64,000 bases of DNA from SKPT01 sp040905445 (GCA_040905445.1 JBBDRN010000039.1:27359-91358); one strand, 5' to 3'. Shown: positions 1-9,015, numbered from the stretch's first letter. Notes: generated from the sequence alone by a model not told the origin. Translations and numbers: made by a program.

Positions 1-1992
1 CAGGCGGGCGCCCCGCGGCTGTCGGTGCGCAGCGGCATCGACTGGTTCGAGCTGCGCGGGGGCGTGCGCTACGAACGCGGCGACGGCGAAATTCAGGAGG
101 TCCCCCTGCCGCAGATCCTCGCCGCCGCCCGCGCCGGGCACGCGATGATCCAGCTCGACGACGGGTCGCAGGGCCTGCTCCCCGAGCAGTGGCTGGCGGA
201 CCATGGCATGCTGGCGGCCATCGGCAAGCAGGTCGACGACCACCTGCGCTTCACCGCGAGCCAGGCCGCCGTCCTGGATGCGATGCTCGACGCGCGCGAG
301 CTCGAGGACGTCGACGAGGCCTTCGCCCGCGTGCGCCGGCGGCTGAGCGAGTTCGACGGCGTGCAGGCGCTCGACCCGGCACCCGCGTTTCGCGGATCGT
401 TGCGGCCGTACCAGCGCGAGGGGCTGGGGTGGCTGGCATTCCTGCGCTGGTTCGGGTTCGGCGGGATCCTGGCCGACGACATGGGCCTGGGCAAGACGAT
501 CCAGGTGCTGGCGATGCTCGAGGCCCGGGCCAAGCGGTTGCCGGGACATTGGGAGGGTGATGCCGAGGAAGCACCCTCGCCCGGCCCCTCCCTCGAACGG
601 AGCGGGGCGCAAGGCGGTGCGGGGCCGAGCCTGGTGGTCGCGCCGCGGTCGCTCGTGTTCAACTGGGTTGACGAGGCCGAGCGCTTCACGCCCGACCTGC
701 GCGTGCAGGCCTACCACGGCTCGGAGCGGCAGGAGCTGCGCGCCGCGTTCGACGAACACGACGTCATCGTCACGAGCTACGGCCTGTTGCGGCGCGACAT
801 CGAAGAGCTCGCGGAGCACACCTTCGACTATGTCGTGCTTGACGAAGCGCAGGCGATCAAGAACCCCGCCTCGCAAGCTGCCAAGGCGGCGCGGCTGCTC
901 AACGCCCGCCACCGCGTGGCGCTCACCGGCACGCCGGTCGAGAACCACCTCGGCGACCTCTGGTCGATCTTCGAGTTCCTCAACCCGGGCATGCTCGGCT
1001 CCAGCTCGCGCTTCGCCGAGATGGTGCGCGGCGGCACGGAGCTCAACGCCGCGGCGGCGGCCGGCGAAGCTCAGCCCGCGGGCGCGACGAGTGGCGCGAC
1101 AAGTGGCGGGGCGAATGGCGGGGGGAGTGGCGGGGGTGGAGCGATCGGGCAGGTGGCGCGGATGCTTCGGCCGTTCATCCTGAGGCGGACGAAGCGCCAG
1201 GTCCTTGCCGACCTGCCGGCCAAGACGGAGCAGACCATCGTCTGCGAGATGGAGCCCGGCCAGCAGCGGGTCTACGACGAGCTTCGCGCCTACTACCGCC
1301 AGCACCTGATGACCCAGCTTGGCGAGATCGGCCACGGCGCGGGCGAAAACGGCGGCGCCAGCGGCGGCGGGCCGGTCGTCGGCGGCCGCGCCGGCTTCAT
1401 GGTCCTCGAAGCCCTGCTGCGCCTGCGACAGGCGGCGTGCCACCCCGGCCTCATCGACCCCGACCGCTACGGCGACGACCCGTCCGGCAAGCTCGAAGTG
1501 CTCCTCGAGCTGCTCGGCGACGTGCTCGAAGAGGGCAGCAAGGCGCTGATCTTCAGCCAGTTCACGTCCATGCTCGGGCTCGTGCGGCGGCGGCTCGACG
1601 AACGCGGCATCCGCTACGCCTACCTCGACGGCCAGACCAACAACCGCCGCGAGGTCGTCGCCAGCTTCCAGGAGGACAAGGACATCGGCGTGTTCCTCGT
1701 GAGCTTGAAGACCGGCGGCTTCGGGCTGAACCTCACTGCCGCGGAGTACGTCTTCATCCTCGACCCGTGGTGGAACCCGGCCGTCGAGCAGCAGGCGATC
1801 GACCGCACGCACCGCATCGGCCAGACGCGGCACGTCTTCGCCTACCGCCTGATCTGCCAGGACACGGTCGAGCAGCGCATCACGCAGCTCCAGGCCCAGA
1901 AGCGCCAGATCGCCGACGCGATCGTCGGCGGCGAGGAGCAGCAGGTGCTGCGCCAACTCACGCGCGACGACCTGGAGCGGCTGCTGAGTTAG
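1..1992 (+). CDS. SNF2/Swi2-family DEAD/DEAH helicase, 5' truncated
   Basis: The reading frame is open from the first base, so the N-terminus lies outside the window. What is visible is a complete SNF2 motor. Motif I (DDMGLGKT) is at visible residues 159-166, motif II (DEAQ) near 281, motif III (LTGTPVEN) near 308, and the C-terminal RecA-like lobe carries SLKTGGFGLNL and DRTHRIGQ. Family members are ATP-driven DNA or nucleoprotein translocases linked to repair or transcription; bacterial homologues often carry an upstream SWIM zinc domain, which cannot be checked here. Two Gly/Ser/Ala-rich inserts (about residues 349-380 and 445-464) interrupt the fold between conserved blocks. The first resembles an insert in the sigma-54 regulator at 9119-10732. 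Confidence 0.95.
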   Translation, partial: QAGAPRLSVRSGIDWFELRGGVRYERGDGEIQEVPLPQILAAARAGHAMIQLDDGSQGLLPEQWLADHGMLAAIGKQVDDHLRFTASQAAVLDAMLDARELEDVDEAFARVRRRLSEFDGVQALDPAPAFRGSLRPYQREGLGWLAFLRWFGFGGILADDMGLGKTIQVLAMLEARAKRLPGHWEGDAEEAPSPGPSLERSGAQGGAGPSLVVAPRSLVFNWVDEAERFTPDLRVQAYHGSERQELRAAFDEHDVIVTSYGLLRRDIEELAEHTFDYVVLDEAQAIKNPASQAAKAARLLNARHRVALTGTPVENHLGDLWSIFEFLNPGMLGSSSRFAEMVRGGTELNAAAAAGEAQPAGATSGATSGGANGGGSGGGGAIGQVARMLRPFILRRTKRQVLADLPAKTEQTIVCEMEPGQQRVYDELRAYYRQHLMTQLGEIGHGAGENGGASGGGPVVGGRAGFMVLEALLRLRQAACHPGLIDPDRYGDDPSGKLEVLLELLGDVLEEGSKALIFSQFTSMLGLVRRRLDERGIRYAYLDGQTNNRREVVASFQEDKDIGVFLVSLKTGGFGLNLTAAEYVFILDPWWNPAVEQQAIDRTHRIGQTRHVFAYRLICQDTVEQRITQLQAQKRQIADAIVGGEEQQVLRQLTRDDLERLLS

Positions 1993-2072
1993 TCGCGTAG
2001 AACACGGCTGCGGCCGGCCTTGCAGTGGCACCCGCTACAAATCGATCGGATGCGCCCTGGCCGAAGCGCGCG

Positions 2073-2109
2073 CAAAAAGGAAGCCCACGGTTTGCAACCC
2101 GTGGGCTTC
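2073..2109 (-). terminator. Rho-independent terminator of the DUF2617-like gene
   Basis: A perfect 11-bp stem (GAAGCCCACGG with CCGTGGGCTTC) and an 8-nt loop lie between two converging genes. Read on the minus strand the stem is followed by CCTTTTTGC, a short U-tract, so it should stop transcription of the gene ending at 2137. The same stem core recurs at 25681-25710 and, degenerate, at 25886-25906. Confidence 0.7.
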
Positions 2110-2136
2110 GCTGATGTTCCGTTCACCCATGCTCCG

Positions 2137-2685
2137 TCACCGGATCTCGAAGATCGACTGCGTCCGCAGCACCACGCCCGAGCCGCCCAGCAGGTGGTAG
2201 CTCTGGATGTGGAACTCCCGGCGGTATTTCTGGACGTCCAGCACCGCCAGCCCCGGGCTGCCCGTCGCGTCCTGCCAGTCGTGGCTGATCGAGCCGGTCT
2301 CGCGGGCGAAGTCCTGCATCTCGCGGAGGGTGGCGAGGTAGAGGTTCTCCGTGAGCGTCTCGGTCTGCACCGTCGTGACGTAGGCGATCTGGCCCGCTTC
2401 CCTGGGCGTGTGCTCGTATTCCTTTTCGCCAAGGCAGGGCAGGGCGTGGATCAGGCCGGTCTCCGGCAGGTGGTCGCCGTTGTCGAGCACGGTCTCCGTG
2501 AGAACCTGGGACCCGACCTGGAAACGGACGACGTGACCCGCGGAGGCGAGCCAGCATTCGGCCTCATAGTCGCCATGCCGTTCGATGCGGCGGGTCTGGA
2601 GGTTGAACAACTCCGGGTGCAGCGCCCGGCTGTAGACCATCAACCTTAGCAACTGCGCTTGCGAGGACTTATGTCCGATGCTCAT
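2137..2685 (-). CDS. DUF2617-like protein
   Basis: 182 residues. The ATG at 2685 is preceded by TGAGG at a suitable distance; the frame extends further upstream but the extra residues look non-coding. Central and C-terminal segments (YVTTVQTETLTENLYLATL and SPGLAVLDVQKYRREFHIQS) match my memory of DUF2617 proteins of actinobacteria and planctomycetes, whose function is unknown. No signal peptide, membrane segment or catalytic motif is evident. It converges with the SNF2 gene and has its own terminator. Family assignment is from recall of sequence pattern only. Confidence 0.6.
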   Translation of the reverse strand: MSIGHKSSQAQLLRLMVYSRALHPELFNLQTRRIERHGDYEAECWLASAGHVVRFQVGSQVLTETVLDNGDHLPETGLIHALPCLGEKEYEHTPREAGQIAYVTTVQTETLTENLYLATLREMQDFARETGSISHDWQDATGSPGLAVLDVQKYRREFHIQSYHLLGGSGVVLRTQSIFEIR

Positions 2686-2986
2686 CTTGGACCTCAGGCT
2701 CGTTTTGGCTGTGCCCACGCGGCGCCCGGGGTGGCCCCCAGGGCAAAGTCGGGGCAAATTCGGTGGGATCAAGCCCGGATTATACCGGGGCTCACGGCCA
2801 AGGGAAGATGTGACATCGGATTTTTGTCCCTGTTTTTATGCGAACGCGGTTCATTTTGGCTCGCCGCGGCGCGAAAAGTCGCGCCTGGCCGCTGGTCAAC
2901 GCGCCGCGCCGCGCATTCAATGCGTCGGCCGATCGGCCCGGGCGACGCGACCGTCTGCCCGCCCTCGTCATCCACGGAGGCGCCCC

Positions 2987-3220
2987 ATGCCCATCTGCGA
3001 ACAGTGCGGCAACGACTACGACAAGACCTTTGAAATCGTCATGGCCGGCGAACGCCACACCTTCGACAGCTTCGAGTGCGCGATCACGCGCCTCGCCCCG
3101 ACATGCGAGCACTGCGGCGCCCGGATCGTCGGCCACGGCATCGAAGCCTCGGGCCGATTCTTCTGCTGCGCCCACTGCGCGGAGAAGGAAGGCGTCGGCG
3201 CCGCCCGCGACCGCGTCTGA
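2987..3220 (+). CDS. small four-knuckle zinc-ribbon protein
   Basis: 77 residues starting at an ATG with GGAGG six bases upstream. Cysteine pairs CEQC, CEHC and CCAHC plus two histidines could bind one or two zinc ions. Conserved-looking text (YDKTFE, FDSFECAI, APTCEHCG) resembles a widespread small hypothetical metal-binding protein of actinobacteria and proteobacteria. Its role is not known to me. It stands alone between two minus-strand genes, so it probably has its own promoter. Confidence 0.8.
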   Translation: MPICEQCGNDYDKTFEIVMAGERHTFDSFECAITRLAPTCEHCGARIVGHGIEASGRFFCCAHCAEKEGVGAARDRV

Positions 3221-3282
3221 GTCGCCGGCCGCTCACCATCGCGACGCTGCGGCCGCCTCGCCGCGCCGCAGCACCACCGTCG

Positions 3283-3777
3283 CTACGCGCTCGCCCGGCG
3301 CTGATCGACGTCGTCGTGGTGCTGCACCTGGCACCGCCCGGTCCCGCGGCAGGCGTCGCATTCGTCGGCCTCGCCGGCGGCGCGGGTCAGGCAGTGCTCG
3401 ATCCGGGTTCCGATAATCTCGCACATCGCCTCGTGCAGCCCGATCGGCGCCGTCACGAGGTAACCCACCCCCGGATGCGCCGCCGCCGCCGCGGCCGTCA
3501 GCTCCGGGATGTCCTTGTGCCAGTGCCGTCCGGGAGCGAGAAAGTAGGGCGCGACCACCACCCGGTTCGCGCCGCGCTCGACGCAACGGGCAAACGCCAC
3601 CGCGATCGACGGCTCGGCCAGCTCCATGTGGGCCGGCTCGACGATGACGTACCGCCCCTGGCCGCGGAACATCTCCACGAAGTCCTCGAGCATCCGGTTC
3701 GACGCGGCCCGGCGTGAGCCGTGGTCCACGATCACGATGCCCGTGCGCGCTCGGGGATGGCCTGAGCTGGCATCCAT
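3283..3777 (-). CDS. CbiX-like sirohydrochlorin cobaltochelatase
   Basis: About 164 residues. The motif TGIVIVDHGSR near the N-terminus and the spacing to HWHKDIPEL fit the CbiX/SirB class of type II chelatases, which insert cobalt or iron into sirohydrochlorin; the His of DHGSR is the usual metal/porphyrin ligand region. An unusual tail, CDACRGTGRCQVQ, adds three cysteines that could hold a metal or Fe-S centre, as in some long CbiX proteins. The start is uncertain: the ATG at 3777 sits directly behind GGAGGT, which is too close, and a GTG at 3801 is an alternative. No other cobalamin or siroheme genes are adjacent. Confidence 0.8.
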   Translation of the reverse strand: MDASSGHPRARTGIVIVDHGSRRAASNRMLEDFVEMFRGQGRYVIVEPAHMELAEPSIAVAFARCVERGANRVVVAPYFLAPGRHWHKDIPELTAAAAAAHPGVGYLVTAPIGLHEAMCEIIGTRIEHCLTRAAGEADECDACRGTGRCQVQHHDDVDQRRASA

Positions 3778-4011
3778 ACCTCCATGATACTCGACCGTCA
3801 CGCGGGCGACGACCGGTCGGGGGCGCGGGATTTGCCCTCCTGCTGGCAAGAGGGGCAAGCCCGGCAAGGCCGGCGAGCCCTGCCGGTGGTCGGACCCCGG
3901 TTCCGGCCAGATCGACCCAAACCACCGCAAAGCGCTGGATGCACCCTGGCGTGGAATCGATACTGGGAGGGCTCGGCAGGAGGCTTCAGCGCCGAGAGGA
4001 GAAAGCGAACC

Positions 4012-4221
4012 ATGATGCGAACAGCGGACGTGATCTCGCTCGGCAGCATGCTCGTTGTGCTCGTCACCCTCGGGTACGCCGCCGCGGTCGACGCCACGGG
4101 CTCCAGGCAGCTCTATTACACGGACGAGCTCCCGGCGCCGATGAATGCCGAGCTCGACCCCGTCGACGAGCCAGCCGGCCCGGCGATGGTCGCCACCCCC
4201 GGGCGCTACGACAGCTATTGA
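4012..4221 (+). CDS. small membrane-anchored hypothetical protein
   Basis: 69 residues from tandem ATGs at 4012 and 4015, with AGAGGA about 11 bases upstream. One N-terminal hydrophobic helix (VISLGSMLVVLVTLGYAAAV) could be a signal anchor, followed by a short acidic, proline-rich tail. I do not recognise the family. Its stop codon runs directly into a tandem 9-bp repeat. Confidence 0.55.
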   Translation: MMRTADVISLGSMLVVLVTLGYAAAVDATGSRQLYYTDELPAPMNAELDPVDEPAGPAMVATPGRYDSY

Positions 4222-4247
4222 CGCGGGTGACGCGGGTGACGCGAGTG
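4221..4247. repeat. tandem 9-bp repeat, three units
   Basis: Three consecutive copies of ACGCGGGTG (the last with one change) fill most of the 43-bp gap between the small membrane protein and the end of the phosphofructokinase gene. A related 9-mer is tandem inside the HEAT-repeat gene near 33618-33645. Confidence 0.85.
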
Positions 4248-4264
4248 ACTACCGCGCCCGGCCC

Positions 4265-5497
4265 TCACGGCCGAACGCGCAGCGACTCGATCACCGGCAG
4301 TTCCCCGACGAGCGGCGCGAGGTATTCGGCATAAGCCGGCGCGATGTCGCAGTCGTCGACGATGTACGTCTTGTCGAGCGTGCGCGTCTTGCCCGCCACA
4401 TCCTCCAGCCGCACCAGCTTGTACTCGACCTTGTAGGGCTTGGAGCTGACGCGCTGGATCGCGATCGAGCCCTGCTCGTGGCCGGCGAGCGCGAAGCCCG
4501 CCGCCCGCCGACCCACCGCGCGGGCCTCCTCGGCGTCGGCGTGGGAATAAAGCCCCGCGAAGCTCCGCTGCAGGTACCCGAACGTGTCGGCCCGCACGCG
4601 GGCCTTCTCCCCCTTGCCCGCGAAGTACAGCCGCAGCGCCTCGGCCAGGTGGTCGCCCAGCGCCCCGCTGCCGGAGAGCTGCACGTTCCCATGCGCGTCG
4701 CGCTCGACCTGCCCCGACTCCTCGGCCAGCTTGACCGCCATCGGCGTGCCGTCGGCGTCGTGAATCCCCTCCGAGATGGCGATCAGGCAGCGCCCGTGCC
4801 TCGCGACCGTGCGCTCCACCGCGGCCTTGAACTTGTCCATGTCGAACGCCACCTCCGGCACGTAGACGAGGTGCGGCCCGTCGCCCTCATGCTGGCGCGC
4901 CAGCGCCGCCGCCGCCGTCAGGAACCCGGCGTGGCGACCCATGACGACGTTGATCTTGATGCCCGGCAGCGCCTTGTTGTCCAGGTTGTCGCCCATGAAC
5001 GCCTGCGTCACGAAGCGTGCGGCCGAGGGGAAGCCGGGCGTGTGGTCGTTGTGCACCAGGTCGTTGTCGATCGTCTTGGGCACGTGGAACGCGCGCAGCT
5101 CGTAGCCGGCCCGCTTGGCCTGCTCCTGAACGATGCGGCAGGTGTCCGAGCTGTCGTTGCCGCCGATGTAGAAGAAGTAGCGCACGTTGTTCTGCTCGAA
5201 GACCTTGAAGATCTTCTTGCAGTAGTCCTCGTCGGGCTTGTCGCGCGACGAGCCCAGCGCCGCCGACGGCGTCTGCGCCAGCCGTTCCAGGCGATCCTGC
5301 GGGATGTCCTGCAGCTCGATGAACGCGTTGTCGACGATGCCGCTGACGGCGTGGTGCGCGCCGAGAATGCGCTCGACCGCCTCGTGTCCGCGCAGCCCCT
5401 CGACGACGCCCACGAGGGACTGGTTGATGACGGCCGTAGGCCCGCCGGACTGCCCGATCACGGCATTGCCGCGCAGGACGTTGCTCGCTTCGCTCAT
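4265..5497 (-). CDS. pfp: pyrophosphate-dependent phosphofructokinase-type enzyme
   Basis: 410 residues starting at the ATG at 5497. It interconverts fructose 6-phosphate and fructose 1,6-bisphosphate. GQSGGPTAVIN (15-25), GGNDSSDT (112-119), PKTIDND (140-146) and MGRHAGFL (186-193) are the family landmarks. Asp in the GGND position and Lys in PKTIDND are the residues known to select PPi over ATP, so the PPi-dependent, reversible form is inferred. The Asn in GGND, where many enzymes have Asp, is a known variant in some PPi clades. With pyruvate phosphate dikinase at 30.4 kb it suggests PPi-linked glycolysis. Confidence 0.92.
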   Translation of the reverse strand: MSEASNVLRGNAVIGQSGGPTAVINQSLVGVVEGLRGHEAVERILGAHHAVSGIVDNAFIELQDIPQDRLERLAQTPSAALGSSRDKPDEDYCKKIFKVFEQNNVRYFFYIGGNDSSDTCRIVQEQAKRAGYELRAFHVPKTIDNDLVHNDHTPGFPSAARFVTQAFMGDNLDNKALPGIKINVVMGRHAGFLTAAAALARQHEGDGPHLVYVPEVAFDMDKFKAAVERTVARHGRCLIAISEGIHDADGTPMAVKLAEESGQVERDAHGNVQLSGSGALGDHLAEALRLYFAGKGEKARVRADTFGYLQRSFAGLYSHADAEEARAVGRRAAGFALAGHEQGSIAIQRVSSKPYKVEYKLVRLEDVAGKTRTLDKTYIVDDCDIAPAYAEYLAPLVGELPVIESLRVRP

Positions 5498-5624
5498 CGT
5501 TTCGATCTCGCGGGTGTGGGGTCGTTGCTGGAAAAGTGGGAGTTTAGAGGATGGGATGGGCGGCGACAAAACGGCGGGCACCCGCGAAGCCGCGAGCGGC
5601 TGTGCGGCAGGGTTCGCGGTGCGG

Positions 5625-5644
5625 TAGGGGCCGCTGTGCGGACC
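5625..5644. repeat. GGGTCCGC-type palindrome, copy 1
   Basis: The 20-mer TAGGGGCCGCTGTGCGGACC lies 27 bp before the polymerase X start. Close relatives occur at 9045-9104 (as an inverted pair), 23745-23766 and 48749-48768. Confidence 0.7.
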
Positions 5645-5670
5645 TTCTTCCGCGCGGGTAAGCTGCTGCC

Positions 5671-7413
5671 ATGGCCGAGCACAACCGGCAACTGGCCCGT
5701 ATCTTCGACCAGATGGCCCAGCTCGTCGAAGTCCTCGGCGGCAACCGCTTCCGCGTCGGCGCCTTCGAGAAGGCGTCGCGCGTCCTCGGCGAACTGCCCA
5801 ACGACATCAGCCAATACGACCGCACGCGGCTGACCGACATCGACGGCATCGGCCAGGGCACCGCCGACCGCATCGTCGAGTTCCTCGACACCGGCCAGAT
5901 CGACGAGCACCAGAAGCTCCTCGCCGACGTGCCCGCCGGGCTGCTCGACGTCCTCGCCATCCCCGGCGTCGGGCCCAAGAGCGTCGCCACGCTCTGGCGC
6001 CAGGGCGGCGTGACCGACCTCGCGTCGCTCAAGCAGAAGCTGGAGACCGGCGAGCTCGAGGACCTGCCCCGCATGGGCAAGAAGACGCTCGACAACATCA
6101 ACGCCAGTCTCGCCTTCGCCCAGGCCGCCGGCGCCAGGCGCCGCATCGGCGAGGCCCTGCCCCTGGCGCGCTGGTTCGTCGACAAGCTGCGCGGTCTCAA
6201 GCAGGTCAACGACGCCGCCTACGCCGGGTCGCTGCGCCGAGGCTGCGAAACAATCGGCGACATCGACCTGATCGTCTGCGCCGATGCCGGCGACGCCAGG
6301 AATATCAGCGACCTGTTCGTCGCGTTCGACGGCGTAACCGACGTGCTGCTCAAGGGGCAGACGAAGACCAGCGTGCGCACCGAGCCGGGCCTGCAGGTCG
6401 ACCTGCGCATCATCGAGCCGGCAGCGTACGGCGCGGCCCTCATCTACTTCACCGGCTCCAAGGCCCACAACATCCGCCTGCGCGAGCGTGCCATCGCGCA
6501 GGGTTACAAGCTCAGCGAGTATGGGCTGTTCAACGGCGAGGCCGACGGCGCCAAGCGCGTCGCGGGCGAGACCGAGCGCGAGGTGTATGACAAGCTGGGC
6601 CTGGCGTGGATCGAGCCGGAGCTGCGCGAGGACCATGGGGAGATCGCTCTGGCGGCCAAGGGCACACTGCCCGCGCTCGTCGAGCTCAAGCACATCCAGT
6701 CCGAGCTGCACACCCACACCACCGCCAGCGACGGTCACTGGTCGATCCGCGAGCTCGCGCTTGCCGTCGCGGACCGCGGTTTCCACACGCTGGCCGTCAC
6801 CGACCACTCGCGGTCGCAGGTGCAGGCCAACGGGCTGACCGCCAGTCGCCTGGAGGAGCACGTCGCCGCGGTGCGCGAGGCGGCCGCGGAGCTCGACGGC
6901 AGGATCCGCCTGCTCGCCGGTGCCGAGGTCGACATCCTCAGCGACGGCAAGCTCGACTACCCTGACAGCGTGCTGGCGACGCTCGATGTCGTCGTCGCCT
7001 CGCCCCATGCCGCGCTGTCGCAGGAGCCCGCCAAGGCAACCCGCCGGCTGCTCAAGGCGATCGAGAACCGTTACGTCACCATCCTCGGCCACCCGACGGG
7101 ACGACTCGTCAACCGCCGCGAGGGGCTGCACCCGGACATCAAGCAGGTCGCCGCGGCGGCGGCCCAGCGCGGCATCGCCGTCGAGGTCAACGCCAACCAT
7201 CACCGCCTGGACCTGCGCGACGTGCACGCGCGCGTCGCGCTCGAGGCCGGCTGCAAGCTCGCCATCAACACCGACGCCCACGGGCACGCCGACCTCGACC
7301 AGCTCGTTTACGGCGTGCTCACCGCCCGCCGGGCCGGCGCCACGCGGCAGGACGTCGTCAACACCTTCAACAAGGCCGCGCTGACCAAGTGGCTGAAGTC
7401 GACGAGGAAATGA
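5671..7413 (+). CDS. polX: DNA polymerase X with PHP exonuclease domain
   Basis: 580 residues. Helix-hairpin-helix segments (DIDGIGQGTADRI, IPGVGPKSV) open the protein, followed by a Pol beta-type nucleotidyltransferase palm (SLRRGCETIGDIDLIV, with the two catalytic Asp in GDIDL) and a C-terminal PHP domain (HTHTTASDGH, VTDHSRS, AEVDIL, HPTGRL, NTDAH) that supplies metal-dependent 3'-5' exonuclease activity. Length and order match bacterial PolX enzymes used in gap-filling and base-excision repair. A 90-bp repeat element separates it from the next gene on the same strand. Confidence 0.95.
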   Translation: MAEHNRQLARIFDQMAQLVEVLGGNRFRVGAFEKASRVLGELPNDISQYDRTRLTDIDGIGQGTADRIVEFLDTGQIDEHQKLLADVPAGLLDVLAIPGVGPKSVATLWRQGGVTDLASLKQKLETGELEDLPRMGKKTLDNINASLAFAQAAGARRRIGEALPLARWFVDKLRGLKQVNDAAYAGSLRRGCETIGDIDLIVCADAGDARNISDLFVAFDGVTDVLLKGQTKTSVRTEPGLQVDLRIIEPAAYGAALIYFTGSKAHNIRLRERAIAQGYKLSEYGLFNGEADGAKRVAGETEREVYDKLGLAWIEPELREDHGEIALAAKGTLPALVELKHIQSELHTHTTASDGHWSIRELALAVADRGFHTLAVTDHSRSQVQANGLTASRLEEHVAAVREAAAELDGRIRLLAGAEVDILSDGKLDYPDSVLATLDVVVASPHAALSQEPAKATRRLLKAIENRYVTILGHPTGRLVNRREGLHPDIKQVAAAAAQRGIAVEVNANHHRLDLRDVHARVALEAGCKLAINTDAHGHADLDQLVYGVLTARRAGATRQDVVNTFNKAALTKWLKSTRK

Positions 7414-7416
7414 ACG

Positions 7417-7506
7417 ATGGACAATGCATAATGAACAACGACGGGGCGGCCGGTTTCTGTTTGTGCATTGTGCATTGTGCATTGTGCATTGTGCATTGAT
7501 AATTGA
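7417..7506. repeat. TGCATTG word-repeat element with inverted arms
   Basis: The right arm is five tandem copies of TTGTGCA/TGCATTG. The left arm (7417-7438, containing ACAATGCATAATG) is a degenerate inverted copy, separated by a GC-rich spacer that includes TTTCTGTTT. It occupies the whole polX-downstream gap. A shorter piece of the same word occurs at 35180-35210. Confidence 0.85.
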
Positions 7507-7509
7507 CCC

Positions 7510-8340
7510 ATGCGAATCTCCACCTCCTCCTATTCTCTGCACGGCACGCTCGGCACCCCGATGTACCAGGGCGACCCGCGGCTGGGTCAGCTCGTCAACA
7601 CCCAAGCCGCGCGCGACGGGCTCGACCTGCTCGCCCTGCCCGGGCGGCTCGCGGCCCACGGCATCGCCACGCTGGAGCTGTGCCACTTCCACCTGCCTGC
7701 CGTGGACGCCGACTACCTCGGCCGCCTGCGCACCGCGCTTGACGAGGCGAGCGTCGAGCTGTTCAGCCTCCTCATCGACGCCGGTGACATCGGCCACGCG
7801 GACGATGCCCAGCGGCAGGCGGACGCGGCGTGGATCGCGAGCTGGCTGCAAATCGCCGGCCGACTCGGGGCCAGCCACGCCCGCGTCGCGCCGGGGCATA
7901 CGGCGCCCGACGAGACGGTGATCGAGCGCGTCGCCGGTGAGCTTGCCGCGCTGTCGCGCGTCGGGCAGGCCCACGGCGTGCAGGTGATCACCGAGAACTG
8001 GCACGCGTTCAACCGCGAGGCCGACGCCCTGCTCGCCGTGCTCGACCGCTGCGACGAGCCCGTCGGGCTGTGCGCGGATTTCGGCAACGCCGAGGGCGAA
8101 AACAAGTACGCGCTGCTTGGCAAGCTGCTGCCGCGGGCCACGTCGATCCACGCCAAGGCCCGCTACGACGACGCCGGCCGCATCGACGGCACCGACCTCG
8201 CCCGGTGCATGGACATGGCCCGTGAGGCGCGCTTTGATGGTCCGGTGTCGCTCATCTACGCCGACACGAGCGACGAGTGGGCCGGGCTCGCCGTCCTGCA
8301 CGACGTGGTTCGGCCGTACGCCCAGTTCGCCAGCGCCTGA
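7510..8340 (+). CDS. sugar phosphate isomerase/epimerase-like TIM barrel
   Basis: 276 residues of the AP-endonuclease-2/xylose-isomerase-like superfamily. The N-terminal MRISTSSYSLHG strand, a HFHLP segment, VITENWH (putative metal-binding Glu) and LCADFGNAEG late in the barrel are typical. Members isomerise or epimerise sugars or inositols with a divalent metal; the substrate here cannot be told. The ATG follows the repeat element directly with no clear ribosome-binding site, so the start is chosen by homology to the usual first strand. Confidence 0.8.
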   Translation: MRISTSSYSLHGTLGTPMYQGDPRLGQLVNTQAARDGLDLLALPGRLAAHGIATLELCHFHLPAVDADYLGRLRTALDEASVELFSLLIDAGDIGHADDAQRQADAAWIASWLQIAGRLGASHARVAPGHTAPDETVIERVAGELAALSRVGQAHGVQVITENWHAFNREADALLAVLDRCDEPVGLCADFGNAEGENKYALLGKLLPRATSIHAKARYDDAGRIDGTDLARCMDMAREARFDGPVSLIYADTSDEWAGLAVLHDVVRPYAQFASA

Positions 8341-8399
8341 CCCATCGCCCCCGCCACACCGGCCCCGCCACACCGGGCTTGAGATAAAGGAAGCAACCC

Positions 8400-8885
8400 A
8401 TGCGACTGCTCACCCTGCTCGGCATCGTGCTCCTCGGCCTATTGCTGACGGCGATGCACACCCTCGTCGCGTTCGCGCTCGTGATCGCGATGGCCGCAAA
8501 CGTCGACGGCGGCGAGGGCGGTGACGGTGGCGGTGGCGGAGATTCGCAGACCGTGGTCGAAGCCCAGCCGGCTGGCGATGACGCCGACGCCGACGCGGCT
8601 GACGCCGACGTCGACCTGCCCGAGCTCGCGCACCGCCTCGGCATCGACGGCCGGGGCGCCGGGATCATCCTCCGACCGATCCAGTTCTCCATCGACCGCC
8701 CCTACCGCGACGACCTCGTCGTCTTCGAAACCCCCTGGTGGGTCGTCCTCTACTGGCTCGGCGGAATGGTCGCCCTCGTCCTCGGCGCGCTGCTCTGCGC
8801 GGTCGGCATATGGCGGCTGGGCGGACGACGCCGGCCGTTCGCCGTGACCGCGGGCACCGGCGGATCGACACCGCCGCCGCGGTAG
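8400..8885 (+). CDS. hypothetical membrane protein, two helices
   Basis: 161 residues with AAAGGA eight bases before the ATG. An N-terminal hydrophobic helix (about 5-32) is followed by a Gly/Asp/Ala low-complexity stretch, then a soluble segment and a second helix (about 119-139) ending in a basic tail. I do not recognise it. Its position 60 bp after the isomerase-like gene suggests co-transcription; the intervening DNA contains a CCCCGCCACACC tandem. Confidence 0.6.
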   Translation: MRLLTLLGIVLLGLLLTAMHTLVAFALVIAMAANVDGGEGGDGGGGGDSQTVVEAQPAGDDADADAADADVDLPELAHRLGIDGRGAGIILRPIQFSIDRPYRDDLVVFETPWWVVLYWLGGMVALVLGALLCAVGIWRLGGRRRPFAVTAGTGGSTPPPR

Positions 8886-8923
8886 TCCGCCTTTGCATAG
8901 ACTCCGTCTGACGGATCCGAAAC

Positions 8924-9015
8924 GGGTGCCACTGACAAGGGCGTCTTCGGCCTTGTCAGTGTTGGCTGCAATTCGCACTGACAAGCTCCGCGGACTCCGC
9001 TTGTCACTGGCACCC
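8924..9015. repeat. nested CACTGACAAG hairpin element
   Basis: Outer arms GGGTGCCACTGACAAG and CTTGTCACTGGCACCC enclose two smaller hairpins, each closed by ACTGACAAG and its complement (CTTGTCAGT in the middle). The whole element can fold as one long stem or as two side-by-side stems. A fragment of the arm (AGTGGCACCCG) is found near 2025-2035. Confidence 0.85.

Noticed and set aside
7461..7500. Possible CRISPR array
   Set aside because: Units are 7-8 bp tandem without spacers; it is a word repeat, not an array.
5494..8373. A 959-codon minus-strand frame over polX
   Set aside because: Mirror of a well-supported polymerase gene; it even translates the TGCATTG repeat as protein text.
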